Positions 39,549 through 54,470 of a stretch of 64,000 nt of DNA are shown here, one piece after another (position 1 is the stretch's first letter; every line of letters begins with the position of its first letter). Below the pieces are notes generated by a model that saw only the letters and a program-made list of their open reading frames with translations, had not been told where the DNA came from and did not search any database. Source of the DNA: Deinococcus sp. KNUC1210 (GTDB lineage: Bacteria > Deinococcota > Deinococci > Deinococcales > Deinococcaceae); contig NZ_CP092190.1 in the NCBI RefSeq assembly GCF_022344005.1, positions 2,567,501-2,631,500 on the forward strand, written 5' to 3'. Both the position numbers and the translations under genes were made by a program.

Positions 39549-40640
39549 ATGCGCGTCGTTCTGAAACTCGGCACCTCTGTCCTGACCGGCGGCACCGACC
39601 GGCTGCACCGTCCCCGACTGGTCGAGCTGATGCGGCAGATGGCGGCGCTGCGTTCTGCCGGGCATGAGGTGGTGCTGGTCACCTCCGGCGCGGTCATCGC
39701 GGGCTGGGAAGCGCTGGGCTTTCCCCCACGCGAGCGCACGCTGGCCGAAAAACAGGTGCTGGCGGCGGTCGGGCAGGGCGTGCTGATGCATACCTACGCC
39801 CAGCTCGCCGAGATTTACGGCCTGAAAGCGGCGCAGATTCTGCTGACCGCCGACGATTTCCGCGACCGTACCCGCTATCTGAATGCCCGCACCACGCTCG
39901 TCGGGTGCCTCAGCCGGGGCGTGCTGCCGATTATCAACGAAAACGACGCGGTGGCGGTCGAGGAAATCAAGGTGGGCGACAACGACACGCTGTCGGCCTT
40001 CGTGGCGAATCTGGTCGAGGCGCACCTGCTGGTGATCCTGACCGACGCGCCGGGGCTGTACACGGCTGATCCGCGCACCCACCCGGACGCCACCCTGATT
40101 CCAGAGGTGCCGCGGATCACGCCTGAAATCTGGGCGCTGGCGGGCGGTGCGGGCAGTCACCGGGGCACGGGGGGCATGCACACCAAGATTCAGGCCGCCG
40201 AAATCGCCACACGTGCCGGAACGCCGGTCGTCATCGCACCGGGCGACGCCGAGAACGCCTTCGTGCGGGCCGCCTCGGGCGAGGCCATCGGCACGCGCTT
40301 TCTGGCGAACGGGTCGCGGCTGGAAGCCCGCAAGCGCTGGATTCTGGCGGAAATCGCCTCGGGGCGTGTGCAGCTCGACGAGGGTGCGGCACGGGCGCTG
40401 CGCGAGCGGGGCGGCAGTCTGCTGGCCGTGGGCATCCGGAGCGTCGAGGGCAAGTTCGAGCGCGGCCATACCGTGCGCCTGCTGGCCCCCGACGGCAGCG
40501 AGGTCGGGCGCGGGCTGACCCGCTATCACTCGGGTGATCTACGCCGCATTGCGGGCATGAAGAGCGGCGCTATCGAGGCCGAACTGGGCTACGAATACGG
40601 CCCGGAAGTGGTGCACCGCGACGACATGGTGATGCTGTAA
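39549..40640 (+). CDS. proB: Glutamate 5-kinase
   Basis: 363 residues. The amino-acid kinase domain has VLKLGTSVLTGG, LVTSGAVIAGWE, NENDAVAVEEIKVGDNDTLS and GTGGMHTKIQAAEIATRAG; a PUA domain covers the C-terminal 90 residues. It makes glutamyl 5-phosphate for proline synthesis and is usually feedback-inhibited by proline. The ATG at 39549 is chosen over that at 39540 on leaderless spacing. proA is 1.1 kb downstream, not adjacent. Confidence 0.97.
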   Translation: MRVVLKLGTSVLTGGTDRLHRPRLVELMRQMAALRSAGHEVVLVTSGAVIAGWEALGFPPRERTLAEKQVLAAVGQGVLMHTYAQLAEIYGLKAAQILLTADDFRDRTRYLNARTTLVGCLSRGVLPIINENDAVAVEEIKVGDNDTLSAFVANLVEAHLLVILTDAPGLYTADPRTHPDATLIPEVPRITPEIWALAGGAGSHRGTGGMHTKIQAAEIATRAGTPVVIAPGDAENAFVRAASGEAIGTRFLANGSRLEARKRWILAEIASGRVQLDEGAARALRERGGSLLAVGIRSVEGKFERGHTVRLLAPDGSEVGRGLTRYHSGDLRRIAGMKSGAIEAELGYEYGPEVVHRDDMVML

Positions 40641-40669
40641 AGCTCCCTGCTGTGCCGTCGGTGCCGACT

Positions 40670-41374
40670 TCAGAGCAGCAACGTCAGCCACACCACAAGC
40701 GAGACCAATGTGTTTTGGAGGCTGTGAACGATCATCGAGGCGCGCAGGCCATATCGATTGGCGGCGTAGGCCAGCAGAAAGCCGCTCAGAAATTGTGGCA
40801 GCACCAGCAGAAGAATGAGCGGGTTCGGCGGCAGGTTGGAATAGTTTGACAGGTGAAGAAGGGCGAAGAGCGCGGTCAGGAGAACAGCCAGGATGAAGTT
40901 GAAGCGGCGTCCGAGAGCAAGCGTCGGACTTTGCAGTCTCAAGATCAGTGAAAGAATGCTGACCGCCAGGATGACTGCCATGAGAGATCGCGTCAGCGGT
41001 AATGGAGTAAGCAACCCCAGCAGCGTCAGCAGCACGGGCATGCAGAACCAGAACGCCCTGAGCGATCTGCCCCGGTACTGGCGAAAGAGGGCGGTGAAGG
41101 TGGAAGTCAGGGCATTCCGGCAGAGGAGTTCTTCTCTGATGGGGGCGAGGATGGACAGCGTGAAGAAGGTTCCTCCGCCGTGAAAGGAGCCTCTGGGCAG
41201 ATGAAGCGCTTTCTTGAATGGACTGAGGATCAGCAGATCGAGGGCGACGACCAGCACGAACAGCCCGATTTGCAGTCCGGCCAGCCGCCAGAAGTCGCGC
41301 CACGGCAGCCGCCAGCGAAGAGGAGACTCCTCGAAGTGTTCGGCGACAGGCAGGATCGAGGCAGTATCGCTCAT
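40670..41374 (-). CDS. CPBP family intramembrane metalloprotease
   Basis: 234 residues with about seven hydrophobic segments. The CPBP/Abi motifs are visible: EE in LAPIREELLCRNALTSTF, FALLHLSN and a histidine in MIVHSLQNTLVSL. Such proteins resemble Rce1 CaaX proteases and occur in bacteriocin immunity and peptide processing, but the substrate here is unknown. It lies between proB and proA on the opposite strand. TACAGT sits eleven bases before the ATG at 41374. Confidence 0.85.
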   Translation of the reverse strand: MSDTASILPVAEHFEESPLRWRLPWRDFWRLAGLQIGLFVLVVALDLLILSPFKKALHLPRGSFHGGGTFFTLSILAPIREELLCRNALTSTFTALFRQYRGRSLRAFWFCMPVLLTLLGLLTPLPLTRSLMAVILAVSILSLILRLQSPTLALGRRFNFILAVLLTALFALLHLSNYSNLPPNPLILLLVLPQFLSGFLLAYAANRYGLRASMIVHSLQNTLVSLVVWLTLLL

Positions 41375-41461
41375 GGCTGGGTTCAACTGTAGACGAGGCT
41401 TTGGAGGCGGGGTGCCGCAGTTGACCGGACGGCAGGACTGCACCCGTCCTACAGTTCAGTC

Positions 41462-41569
41462 ATGGCGAACCTGCTGGAGTTGCTGATCGATATCGCTCAG
41501 ATCGTCCTTGAGTATGTGGCCGCCCGCGCCGTCGGAGATGCCGAGAACGCCACCGATGAGGCCGAGTAA
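41462..41569 (+). CDS. Likely real 35-residue membrane-type small protein
   Basis: A short ORF read as MANLLELLIDIAQIVLEYVA, then an acidic tail. One hydrophobic helix (about 4-22) followed by a charged end looks like a single-pass membrane peptide. TACAGT (41450-41455) is six bases before the ATG, as in the leaderless genes around it, which makes it a credible gene. Its TAA overlaps an ATG at 41569. No homology is claimed. Confidence 0.5.
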   Translation: MANLLELLIDIAQIVLEYVAARAVGDAENATDEAE

Positions 41570-41602
41570 TGCCCGTTCCCCGTGCCTGCCTGAGTCGCTG
41601 AT

Positions 41603-41737
41603 ATGGGCTGCCTCCTGAGTTTTATCACCGAGGTGCTGGTCGAGGCTGCTTCAGACGGCGCAGTTCGGGGGCTGAGGGCGCTTCGTGGACGCTTCCGAGC
41701 GTGGAGGCGTGACCGAGACGATTCTGGCCCCCGATGA
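41603..41737 (+). CDS. Possible 44-residue small protein upstream of proA
   Basis: The ORF starts MGCLLSFITEVLVEAASDGA and ends in an arginine-rich tail (WRRDRDDSGPR). The hydrophobic part is similar in pattern to the preceding 35-residue ORF. No Shine-Dalgarno or spaced -10 is evident; it may be translated with the preceding ORF. Confidence 0.35.
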   Translation: MGCLLSFITEVLVEAASDGAVRGLRALRGRFRAWRRDRDDSGPR

Positions 41738-41791
41738 AGGGAAGGACGCGGACAGGGGCCTGAGTTTTCCGGCCTGCCGTATGCTGGTTGC

Positions 41792-43114
41792 ATGACCGCG
41801 AATCACACGCTTTCTGCTCCTTCTCAAACTCTCAGCGTGCGTGAAATGGCGGTGGCTGCTCGCCGGGCCGGGCGCACCCTGGGTGTGTTGCCCACCGAAC
41901 AGAAGAATGCCGCGCTGCTGGAAGTGGCCGCCAGTCTGCGCCAGCGCTCCGCCGAGATACTGAGCGCCAACGCCGAGGACGTGGCAGCGGCGCGGGCGTC
42001 GGGGCTGGGAGCCGCGCTGCTCGACCGCCTGACGCTCACGCCCGCCCGTCTGGAAGGGATTGCCGCCGATGTCGAGCACGTCGTCACGCTGCCCGATCCG
42101 GTGGGCCAGATGCTCGACCGGGCCGAGCGCCCCAACGGGTTACAGGTCATGAAGCGCCGCGTGCCGCTGGGCGTGCTGGGCGTGATCTACGAGGCCCGGC
42201 CCAACGTGACGGTCGATGTGGCGGTGCTGGCCCTCAAGAGCGGCAACGCGGTGATTCTGCGCGGGGGACGCGAGACGGTCCGCAGCAACGCGGTGCTGGT
42301 CGATGTGATCGGAAGCGCCATCGCCGCGCACGGCATTCCCGCTGCCTCGGTGCAGGTGATCGCTGACCCCGACCGAGCACGCATGCTCGAACTGCTGAAA
42401 CTCGACGATCTGGTTGATGCCATCATTCCGCGCGGCGGCGCGGGGCTGCACCGCTACTGCGTCGAGAATGCCACCGTGCCTGTCATCGTGGGGGGCGTGG
42501 GCGTGGTGCAGCTGTATGTGGATGCCAGCTACGTGCAGGACGAACAGGGAAGGCCGGACGCAGAGGGCGTGCAGAATGCCGCCGAGATCGTCTTCAATTC
42601 CAAGGTGCAGCGCCCCAGTGCCTGCAACGCGCTCGATACCCTGCTCATCACGTCTGCTTCGGCGCCTGCCTTACCCGGCATCGTGCGCCCTCTGCTGGAA
42701 GCGGGCGTCGAGGTGCGGGCCGACGATGCCAGTCTGCTGGTGCTGCGCTCGGCGGGCCTCGACGTGCTGCCAGCGGCGGAGGCCGACTACGGCACCGAGT
42801 TTCTGGCGCTGATCCTGAGCGTGAAGACGGTGGCGAACCTGGACGAAGCGCTGGACTTTATCGCCCAGTACGGCGGCCACACCGACGCCATTCTGACGCG
42901 TGACGAAACCCAGGTGCAGACCTTCGTGCAGAACGTGGACAGCGCCGCCGTGATCGTGAACGCCAGCACCCGCTTCAACGACGGAGCGCAACTGGGGCTG
43001 GGTGCAGAGGTGGCAGTCAGCACCCAGAAGCTGCATGCACGCGGCCCGATGGCACTTCAGGAACTGACGACGACCAAATGGGTGGTGCTGGGAACGGGGC
43101 AGATCCGGGACTAG
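41792..43114 (+). CDS. proA: Gamma-glutamyl phosphate reductase
   Basis: 440 residues. The catalytic cysteine is in [15 protein letters not shown]; other family stretches are [40 protein letters not shown] and [19 protein letters not shown]. It reduces glutamyl 5-phosphate to glutamate semialdehyde using NADPH. TATGCT (41780-41785) lies six bases before the ATG. With proB it completes two of three proline-synthesis steps. Confidence 0.97.
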   Translation: MTANHTLSAPSQTLSVREMAVAARRAGRTLGVLPTEQKNAALLEVAASLRQRSAEILSANAEDVAAARASGLGAALLDRLTLTPARLEGIAADVEHVVTLPDPVGQMLDRAERPNGLQVMKRRVPLGVLGVIYEARPNVTVDVAVLALKSGNAVILRGGRETVRSNAVLVDVIGSAIAAHGIPAASVQVIADPDRARMLELLKLDDLVDAIIPRGGAGLHRYCVENATVPVIVGGVGVVQLYVDASYVQDEQGRPDAEGVQNAAEIVFNSKVQRPSACNALDTLLITSASAPALPGIVRPLLEAGVEVRADDASLLVLRSAGLDVLPAAEADYGTEFLALILSVKTVANLDEALDFIAQYGGHTDAILTRDETQVQTFVQNVDSAAVIVNASTRFNDGAQLGLGAEVAVSTQKLHARGPMALQELTTTKWVVLGTGQIRD

Positions 43115-43121
43115 AGCAGTT

Positions 43122-43158
43122 GGCAGAAGAATGGCGTGGTGTTCTGCATTCTTCTGCC
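43122..43158. terminator. Hairpin after proA
   Basis: A perfect 12-bp stem: GGCAGAAGAATG (43122-43133) with CATTCTTCTGCC (43147-43158), loop of 13. No T tract follows, so it is a weak terminator candidate between proA and convergent comB. Confidence 0.5.
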
Positions 43159-43287
43159 CGAGCGGAGCGAGTGAATTGAAGGAGCAGGACAGAGAATGGA
43201 GGCGTCGGCGGTGCTGTTCCGATGAGGCCGTCATTCGGAAACCTGCTCTGGAAACCGGGGATCAGGAACAGCGGCTGTTTCCTGCTG

Positions 43288-44034
43288 TTATCCAGCCACG
43301 AAGCGCAGCACGCCTTCTCTGGTCTGCTGCGCTTCCAGCGTGGGCACAATCGTGCTTTCCGAGATGCGGGCGGCCCAGCGCACATCGTCGCCCAGGCCCA
43401 GGCGTTCCAGGTACACGCCGTGGCTGCTGCTGCTCAGGGCTTCCAGTGGGTTGCCCAGATTGCGCCGCAGCGTCAGGGCGATGCGTGCGCCGTCGTCGAT
43501 GGTGAATTCGCCCATTGCGAGCAGATATTCGGCCAGCACTCCGGCGGCGTACACGTCCTCCAGACTCACGCGCTCGTCGGTTCCGGCACACACGATGGCG
43601 ATTTCCTCGACCGCCAGGGCGCGGGCGCGGCGGGCGGCGGCGTGGGCATTGACCAGCGAGGCCAGCAGCACGTGTTTCCCGCTCGTGGCGGCGATATGGG
43701 CCGCGCCGGTGCCGTTGGTGGTGTTCATGACGACTTCGCGCTGGGTGAAGTTCTGCCCCGCCGCCTCGACCGGGCTGTTTCCGAAATCGAAGCCCGGAAT
43801 CGGCAGGCCGCCGCGCTCGCCGCCCAGCAGATAGCGCTCGTTGCGAACCGTGTGGCCCTCGGCGTTCGTGGTGTCGCGCAGGGCGAGGGCCACATCCGGA
43901 CTGCGGGTCAGCAGCAGGGCGCTGGCTCCGCGTTCCAGGTACGCGACGGCGGTGGTGGTGGCCCGCAGGATATCGACCACCAGCACGGTGTCGGAATAGC
44001 CGCCGTGCGGCAGCAGATCGACGCGCAGCTTCAT
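43288..44034 (-). CDS. comB: 2-phosphosulfolactate phosphatase (ComB family)
   Basis: 248 residues. ComB signatures are [20 protein letters not shown] and [19 protein letters not shown], with [19 protein letters not shown]. Family members in methanogens act in coenzyme M synthesis; bacterial members may dephosphorylate another sulfo- or phospho-acid, so the substrate here is unsure. The ATG overlaps the rpe stop (ATGA). Confidence 0.9.
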   Translation of the reverse strand: MKLRVDLLPHGGYSDTVLVVDILRATTTAVAYLERGASALLLTRSPDVALALRDTTNAEGHTVRNERYLLGGERGGLPIPGFDFGNSPVEAAGQNFTQREVVMNTTNGTGAAHIAATSGKHVLLASLVNAHAAARRARALAVEEIAIVCAGTDERVSLEDVYAAGVLAEYLLAMGEFTIDDGARIALTLRRNLGNPLEALSSSSHGVYLERLGLGDDVRWAARISESTIVPTLEAQQTREGVLRFVAG

Positions 44035-44705
44035 GACAGCGACGCCCGCAGCCGCGCCAGACCTGCCCGGCCTCCATCGGCTCCAAAGACGCTGCTGCCC
44101 GCCACCAGCGCGGTCGCTCCGGCCTGGGCAAGCTGCCGGGCATTGTCTGCCGTCACGCCGCCGTCTACCTCCAGCACGGCTTCGCTGCCCGCATCTTCCA
44201 GCCAGCGGCGCACCGTCTGGACGCGCTCATAGGTCTGCGGCAGAAACGACTGCCCGCCGAAGCCGGGATTCACACTCATGATCAGGATCAGATCGACGCT
44301 GCCGAGCAGGGGGCGCAGCGTCTCCAGCGAGGTGCCGGGATTGAGGACCACGCCCGCCCGCTTGCCGAGTTCCCGAATGGTCTGCACGCAGCGGTGGACG
44401 TGCGGGGTGGCCTCGACATGCACCGTGATGCTGTCGGCCCCGGCGCTGACAAAGTCCTTCAGGTAGCGCTCGGGGCGTTCGATCATCAGGTGGACGTCGA
44501 GCATCTGGTCCGTTCCGAGGGCGTCACGGGTCCGCCGCGCCGCCTCCAGAATCGGAAACCCGAAGCTGATATTCGGCACGAACAGCCCGTCCATCACGTC
44601 GACATGCAGGTACTCGGCGTCCTGAATGCTCTCGATCTCCTGACCGAGGCGGGTGAAGTCGCTGGCAAGGATACTGGGGGCGAGCAGGACAGGTAGAGGC
44701 GGCAC
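44031..44705 (-). CDS. rpe: Ribulose-phosphate 3-epimerase
   Basis: 224 residues, full length. [60 protein letters not shown] and [20 protein letters not shown] are diagnostic of the TIM-barrel epimerase. It interconverts ribulose 5-phosphate and xylulose 5-phosphate. GTG 44705 is the likely start, with TAGAAT nine bases upstream. It is coupled to comB. Confidence 0.96.
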   Translation of the reverse strand: MPPLPVLLAPSILASDFTRLGQEIESIQDAEYLHVDVMDGLFVPNISFGFPILEAARRTRDALGTDQMLDVHLMIERPERYLKDFVSAGADSITVHVEATPHVHRCVQTIRELGKRAGVVLNPGTSLETLRPLLGSVDLILIMSVNPGFGGQSFLPQTYERVQTVRRWLEDAGSEAVLEVDGGVTADNARQLAQAGATALVAGSSVFGADGGRAGLARLRASLS

Positions 44706-44835
44706 AGTGCAGTTATTCTAACATTCTTCATAATGCGCTTGTAACGGGTGGCCTGCGGCGTGTGGAGACGGTTCAGGAACCCAAAGAACGGGAAAGGTTG
44801 GCGGCTTTCACAGGCCACACGCTAGACTGCTGGAA

Positions 44836-48006
<3,171 letters not shown>

Positions 48007-48087
48007 GAACGCGGCAGGAGCCTTCAGAAACCCGGGATGAAGTCTGAAATCGTGGGAAGGCAGCGGCAATCTGTATAGAGTGGAGGC

Positions 48088-49170
48088 ATGTTCAGACGCT
48101 TCATTGCCGCCGCCCTGCTGGGACTGCTGACGGGTGCCGCCTCAGCCCAGGCGATGCCGCCGCTGCGGGTGCCCGCTGGCTTTACGGCCACGCTGTATGC
48201 CCAGGGATTTCAGCGCCCGCGCCTGATGGCGGTGGCTCCGAACGGCGACGTCTTTCTGTCCGACATGCGGGCAGGCAAGGTCTATGTGATCGCAGACCGC
48301 GACCACGACGGCAAGGCCGACAGCAACGTGGTGTATGCCAGCGGGCTGGACCGCCCGCACGGCCTGGCCTTTCACGGTGGCTTTCTGTATGTGGCCGAGA
48401 ATGCCCAGGTGGTGCGCTTCGCCTACAGCAGCGGCGATACCCACGCGGCATCGGCGGCGCAGAAGGTGGTGGACCTGCCGAAAGACGGCGAACACGAGAC
48501 GCGCAGCCTCGCGTTTGGCCCCGACGGGCGCCTGTATGTTTCGATCGGGTCGAGCTGCAACGTCTGCCAGGAAACCGACGCCCGCCGCGCCTCGGTGATG
48601 GTGTACAGCGCCGACGGCAAGAACGGCAAGCTCTTTGCCAGTGGTCTGCGGAATGCTGTGGGGATCGCGTTTCTGGGCAGCCAGCTCTACGCCAGCCACA
48701 ACGGACGCGACTACCTGGGCGACAACACGCCGCCAGAGTCGTTCTTCCGGCTGAAATCGGGCGGTTTCTACGGCTGGCCCACCTGCTTCACGGTCGGCAG
48801 CAGGCAGGTCAACGACCCGCAGTACCGCCGCGCCAACTGCGCCCGTGCGCTTCCCGCCTTTGCCACCGTCACCGCGCACAGTGCGCCGCTGGGCATCGCC
48901 TTTTACGACGGCAAGGCCTTTCCGGCCAGCTACCAGGGTCAGCTCATCGGGGCGCTGCACGGCTCGTCGATCCGCGCCACCCGCAGCGGCTACAAGGTCA
49001 TCAGGATCAATCCGGTCACCGGGCAGGTCAGCGATTTTATCACCGGCTTTCTGCGCGGCCAGACGATTCTCGGGCGTCCGGTGGGCGTGACGGTGGCGCA
49101 GGACGGGTCACTGCTCGTCAGCGACGATCTGAACGGCATGGTGTACCGGGTGGCGTACCGCAGAGAATGA
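48088..49170 (+). CDS. Secreted PQQ-type sugar dehydrogenase (sorbosone dehydrogenase-like)
   Basis: 360 residues. A signal peptide (about 1-21, ending ASAQA) precedes a six-bladed beta-propeller with VAPNGDVFLSDM, LAFGPDGRLYVSIGSS and VAQDGSLLVSDDLNGMVYRV repeats. KSGGFYGWPTCF is typical of the PQQ aldose/sorbosone dehydrogenase family, which uses PQQ and Ca2+ outside the membrane. TAGAGT (48076-48081) is six bases before the ATG. Whether PQQ is bound is not provable by eye. Confidence 0.82.
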   Translation: MFRRFIAAALLGLLTGAASAQAMPPLRVPAGFTATLYAQGFQRPRLMAVAPNGDVFLSDMRAGKVYVIADRDHDGKADSNVVYASGLDRPHGLAFHGGFLYVAENAQVVRFAYSSGDTHAASAAQKVVDLPKDGEHETRSLAFGPDGRLYVSIGSSCNVCQETDARRASVMVYSADGKNGKLFASGLRNAVGIAFLGSQLYASHNGRDYLGDNTPPESFFRLKSGGFYGWPTCFTVGSRQVNDPQYRRANCARALPAFATVTAHSAPLGIAFYDGKAFPASYQGQLIGALHGSSIRATRSGYKVIRINPVTGQVSDFITGFLRGQTILGRPVGVTVAQDGSLLVSDDLNGMVYRVAYRRE

Positions 49171-49198
49171 GTGCCGTGTCCGGAAGAAGGGGCGGCGC

Positions 49199-49624
49199 AT
49201 GATGTCCGACTTCGACGCGCTACAGGAGGCGGTGCGGCGCTCTGCCGAGGCGCGTCAGGCCGAGCTGCAATTCTGCGAAGCTTTTATCCAGGCGCTGTAT
49301 CAGTCTTTTCGCCATGCCAACGGGCCGGGTCTGCCGCTGAACAACGTCTCGCTCGACTGGGCCGACGACGCGGCCAACCGGGTGCGTCCGGTGCCGCTGG
49401 GCGGCTGGCACGCGGCCTGGATTCGGCTCGGCCTGTGCGAGGTGTATGTGCGTGTGCGGCTCGACGCGGGCCGGTTCGTGGGGGAGTATGGCCCACATGG
49501 TCAGTTCAGTCAGGAGTACACCGGGGAAGACGATCTGCTGATCCTGGCCCGCACCATCCTGCGCGATCTGGTGCGCCAGCAGCGCGGCGGCGCGGCGCAG
49601 ACAGAGGAACGGCTGGCGAATTAG
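49199..49624 (+). CDS. Conserved-looking protein of unknown function
   Basis: 141 residues. A helical N-terminus (DALQEAVRRSAEARQAELQF) is followed by a beta-rich middle (VPLGGWHAAWIRLGLCEVYV) and a charged tail. Two starts, ATG 49199 or ATG 49202, are adjacent. It follows the dehydrogenase by about 28 bases. I do not recognise it. Confidence 0.6.
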   Translation: MMSDFDALQEAVRRSAEARQAELQFCEAFIQALYQSFRHANGPGLPLNNVSLDWADDAANRVRPVPLGGWHAAWIRLGLCEVYVRVRLDAGRFVGEYGPHGQFSQEYTGEDDLLILARTILRDLVRQQRGGAAQTEERLAN

Positions 49625-49722
49625 CCGCCTGTGCAGGAAGGGCCTGTAACCTCAAGGCCCTCTAAACGTCATCTGGGCCGAATCCTTCAGTCGGTGGGGG
49701 TGGTGGGGCGTACAGTCCTGAC

Positions 49723-51087
<1,365 letters not shown>

Positions 51088-51109
51088 ACCGGAGACTCAG
51101 CAGAGCAGA

Positions 51110-51138
51110 AAAAGAGACCCTGCCAATGGGTCTCTTTT
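51110..51138. terminator. Intrinsic terminator, convergent genes
   Basis: AAAAGAGACCC (51110-51120) pairs with GGGTCTCTTTT (51128-51138) around TGCCAAT, then T tracts on the plus strand and As before it, so it is usable in both directions. It lies between the dehydrogenase and VanW genes. Confidence 0.88.
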
Positions 51139-51167
51139 TTCTGACTCTCAGTTCCTGACCGCTGGGC

Positions 51168-52919
51168 TTATTCCCCGACCTCGTACACCGCCTGCCAGGG
51201 CTTGTACTCGGTGCTGACCTTATCGGTCTGCACCTTCTGACCGTCGCGGATGGTGCGGGTGATGTACAGATTGAAGCCGTCGGCGGCCCAGTCCACCTGC
51301 TTCATCTGGCCCTTGGGCAGCGCGCTGCTGGGAATGTACTTGGGAGCCGGATGGGCGGTTTCGCTGAGAATGATGGCGGGCGAGACGCTGACCTTGCGCG
51401 TCTGTGGCAGCCCCCAGACCTGTACCGTCAGCGTCGAACGGGCATTGTCGTTGATGGTCTTGATCAGGATCGGGCCGCCGGTGTCGTTCTTCATCTTCAG
51501 ATCTTTGCCCGGATCGTAGACGGCTGCCTCGAAGCCCACCTGCGGCTCGTAATAGCCGACCCGGTAGGCGTGCTGGTTGCGCTCCACGACCGGCAGACCC
51601 GCCTGGTACAGCGCCCGGAAGGTGGTGGTCGATACCTGACACACGCCGCCGCCCAGACCATCCACGGTGCGTCCCGCCGAGATGATCAGGCCCGTCACGA
51701 AGCCGTTTTCCGGGCTGATGCCGCCCAGCGTGTCGAGGAACGAGAAATTATCGCCGGGAGCCACCACCGCGCCATTGATCTTGCCAGCGGCATTCGATAC
51801 GTTCACGCGCCGGGCAGCGCTGGAGTGGTAATACGTGCTCTTACCGGTGGCGATCAGGGTCAGTTTGGTGGCGTCGGGAAGGTTGGCGAGCGTCAGCGTG
51901 GGCAGGCTGGGCTTCGGCGTCAGGACCAGACTCTTGATCTTGGGGTCTGTCACTGCCGCCGTCAGCAGCTTGCTAATCTGGGCCGGGTCGCTCACCACGC
52001 CCGCCTTCTCGGGCACCTTGACGAACGCGTTGCCTTTGACGGTATACCGGGCATTCTCGGCAGGCTGATCGACCGCCGCCGCGATCTGCTTGACCTTGAC
52101 GGCAATGGCCGACTTGTCCAGCTCGATGCCGCCCGTGCGGACCCAATACAGATTAGCGACCTGAAGGGCAGTCAGCGTAAAGACCGGGCCAGTCTCTCCA
52201 AGGCGCACATTCAGGGGCCGCGACAGCAGATTGCCCTGATCGACCAGGGGTTGCAGCTTGGCGCTGGTGTAGAGCGGGTCGGCCTGGGTCTGCTCCAGCG
52301 TCAGGGTGCGCTGCTCCGGGTGCTGCGCCCATGCCTGTACGGCAGCGTCCACACCGACCTGCACGCCCGCCGTCCCCGGCTTCACGGCATAGCGCAGGCG
52401 GGTCTTGTCGAAGTAGATGCTGGCGTTCTGCGGCGCGGTGTTCAGCGTGGCCGTCAGGGTATTCAGGGCGGCCTTGGCCTGCACCGCATCGATCTTCTGA
52501 AGCGCTGGCAGCTTCTGTGTCTCGTTCTGCCCCAGCATCGACTCGACCTTCTGCAACACGCTGCGGCCACTGCTCGCCGCGAACGCCGCATCGAGTTCGG
52601 CCTGAGTATCGATTGTCCAGCCGAGCTGGGAAGCTGGAACTGTCCAGCTGGCTGTTCCTGCCCGTACCACCACGTTCGGAACAGTGGCCGCAGCGGCCTG
52701 GAGGCGGCTGAGAGCGTCGGCGCGGTTCAGGCCGCTCAGATCGGTGTCGCCGACCTGCACGCCGGGCGCGATGGTATCGGTGCTGGAGTTCATTCCAAAG
52801 GCGAGGGCGCTGCCCACCAGCAGGGCGACGCCGAGGCCGACCAGTCCGAGGGTCAGCGCAAAGGGACGCGGCGCGGGGGGTTTTTTCGGGGCGTTGGGGA
52901 GGAAGGAATCTGGCGTCAC
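51168..52919 (-). CDS. VanW family exported protein
   Basis: 583 residues from GTG 52919. A cytoplasmic tail and one membrane segment (about residues 20-43) precede two YoaR-like peptidoglycan-binding-type repeats, then the VanW domain about 370-510 (VVAPGDNFSFLDTLGGISPE, then LGGGVCQVSTTTFRALYQAG, then RNQHAYRVGYYEPQVGFEAA). The family is tied to cell-wall or envelope biology without known activity. TACACT sits nine bases before this GTG and a GGAAG lies in between. It is divergent from the ACAD at 53130. Confidence 0.9.
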   Translation of the reverse strand: MTPDSFLPNAPKKPPAPRPFALTLGLVGLGVALLVGSALAFGMNSSTDTIAPGVQVGDTDLSGLNRADALSRLQAAAATVPNVVVRAGTASWTVPASQLGWTIDTQAELDAAFAASSGRSVLQKVESMLGQNETQKLPALQKIDAVQAKAALNTLTATLNTAPQNASIYFDKTRLRYAVKPGTAGVQVGVDAAVQAWAQHPEQRTLTLEQTQADPLYTSAKLQPLVDQGNLLSRPLNVRLGETGPVFTLTALQVANLYWVRTGGIELDKSAIAVKVKQIAAAVDQPAENARYTVKGNAFVKVPEKAGVVSDPAQISKLLTAAVTDPKIKSLVLTPKPSLPTLTLANLPDATKLTLIATGKSTYYHSSAARRVNVSNAAGKINGAVVAPGDNFSFLDTLGGISPENGFVTGLIISAGRTVDGLGGGVCQVSTTTFRALYQAGLPVVERNQHAYRVGYYEPQVGFEAAVYDPGKDLKMKNDTGGPILIKTINDNARSTLTVQVWGLPQTRKVSVSPAIILSETAHPAPKYIPSSALPKGQMKQVDWAADGFNLYITRTIRDGQKVQTDKVSTEYKPWQAVYEVGE

Positions 52920-53052
52920 AGTACTTCCAGTGTACGCATTTACCAGGAAATCGTGTGAACATTTGTACAATTGCTCTCGTTATTCGTCATGTGTGAAGAC
53001 GCGGTCTGATCCACTGGCCCGCACAAAGGCGACTCATCAACTTGACCTAACA

Positions 53053-53062
53053 ACCGTTCGTT
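53053..53062. promoter_or_regulatory. Possible TetR/FadR-type half-palindrome upstream of ACAD
   Basis: ACCGTTCGTT matches the core ACCGnnCGGT at nine of ten positions. Related TetR-type fatty-acid repressors in Thermus bind a palindrome with that core. It lies 68 bases before the ACAD start and is AT-rich on both sides. The regulator is not in the window. Confidence 0.3.
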
Positions 53063-53129
53063 TTTCTGCTAAGATAAGCAGCGATTTCAACTGCCGCACA
53101 CTCTCATCTCTGCGATTCACAGGAGTTCC

Positions 53130-54335
<1,206 letters not shown>

Positions 54336-54354
54336 ACGACGCAGCTGAAGTCAG

Positions 54355-54395
54355 GGCCGAGGCGTCCGGGATCGATAGTCCTGGACGCCTTGGCC
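54355..54395. terminator. Strong hairpin after ACAD
   Basis: GGCCGAGGCGTCC (54355-54367) pairs with GGACGCCTTGGCC (54383-54395) over 13 pairs with one G-U. It is followed by GTTTGGG, so the T tract is poor. It faces the convergent Crp-type gene. Confidence 0.65.
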
Positions 54396-54470
54396 GTTTG
54401 GGTAACGCATGCCGAATGCTGAGCGGTCACCGGGGTAGAAGCCAGGCCCGCTGTACCCGCCGAGACTTCC

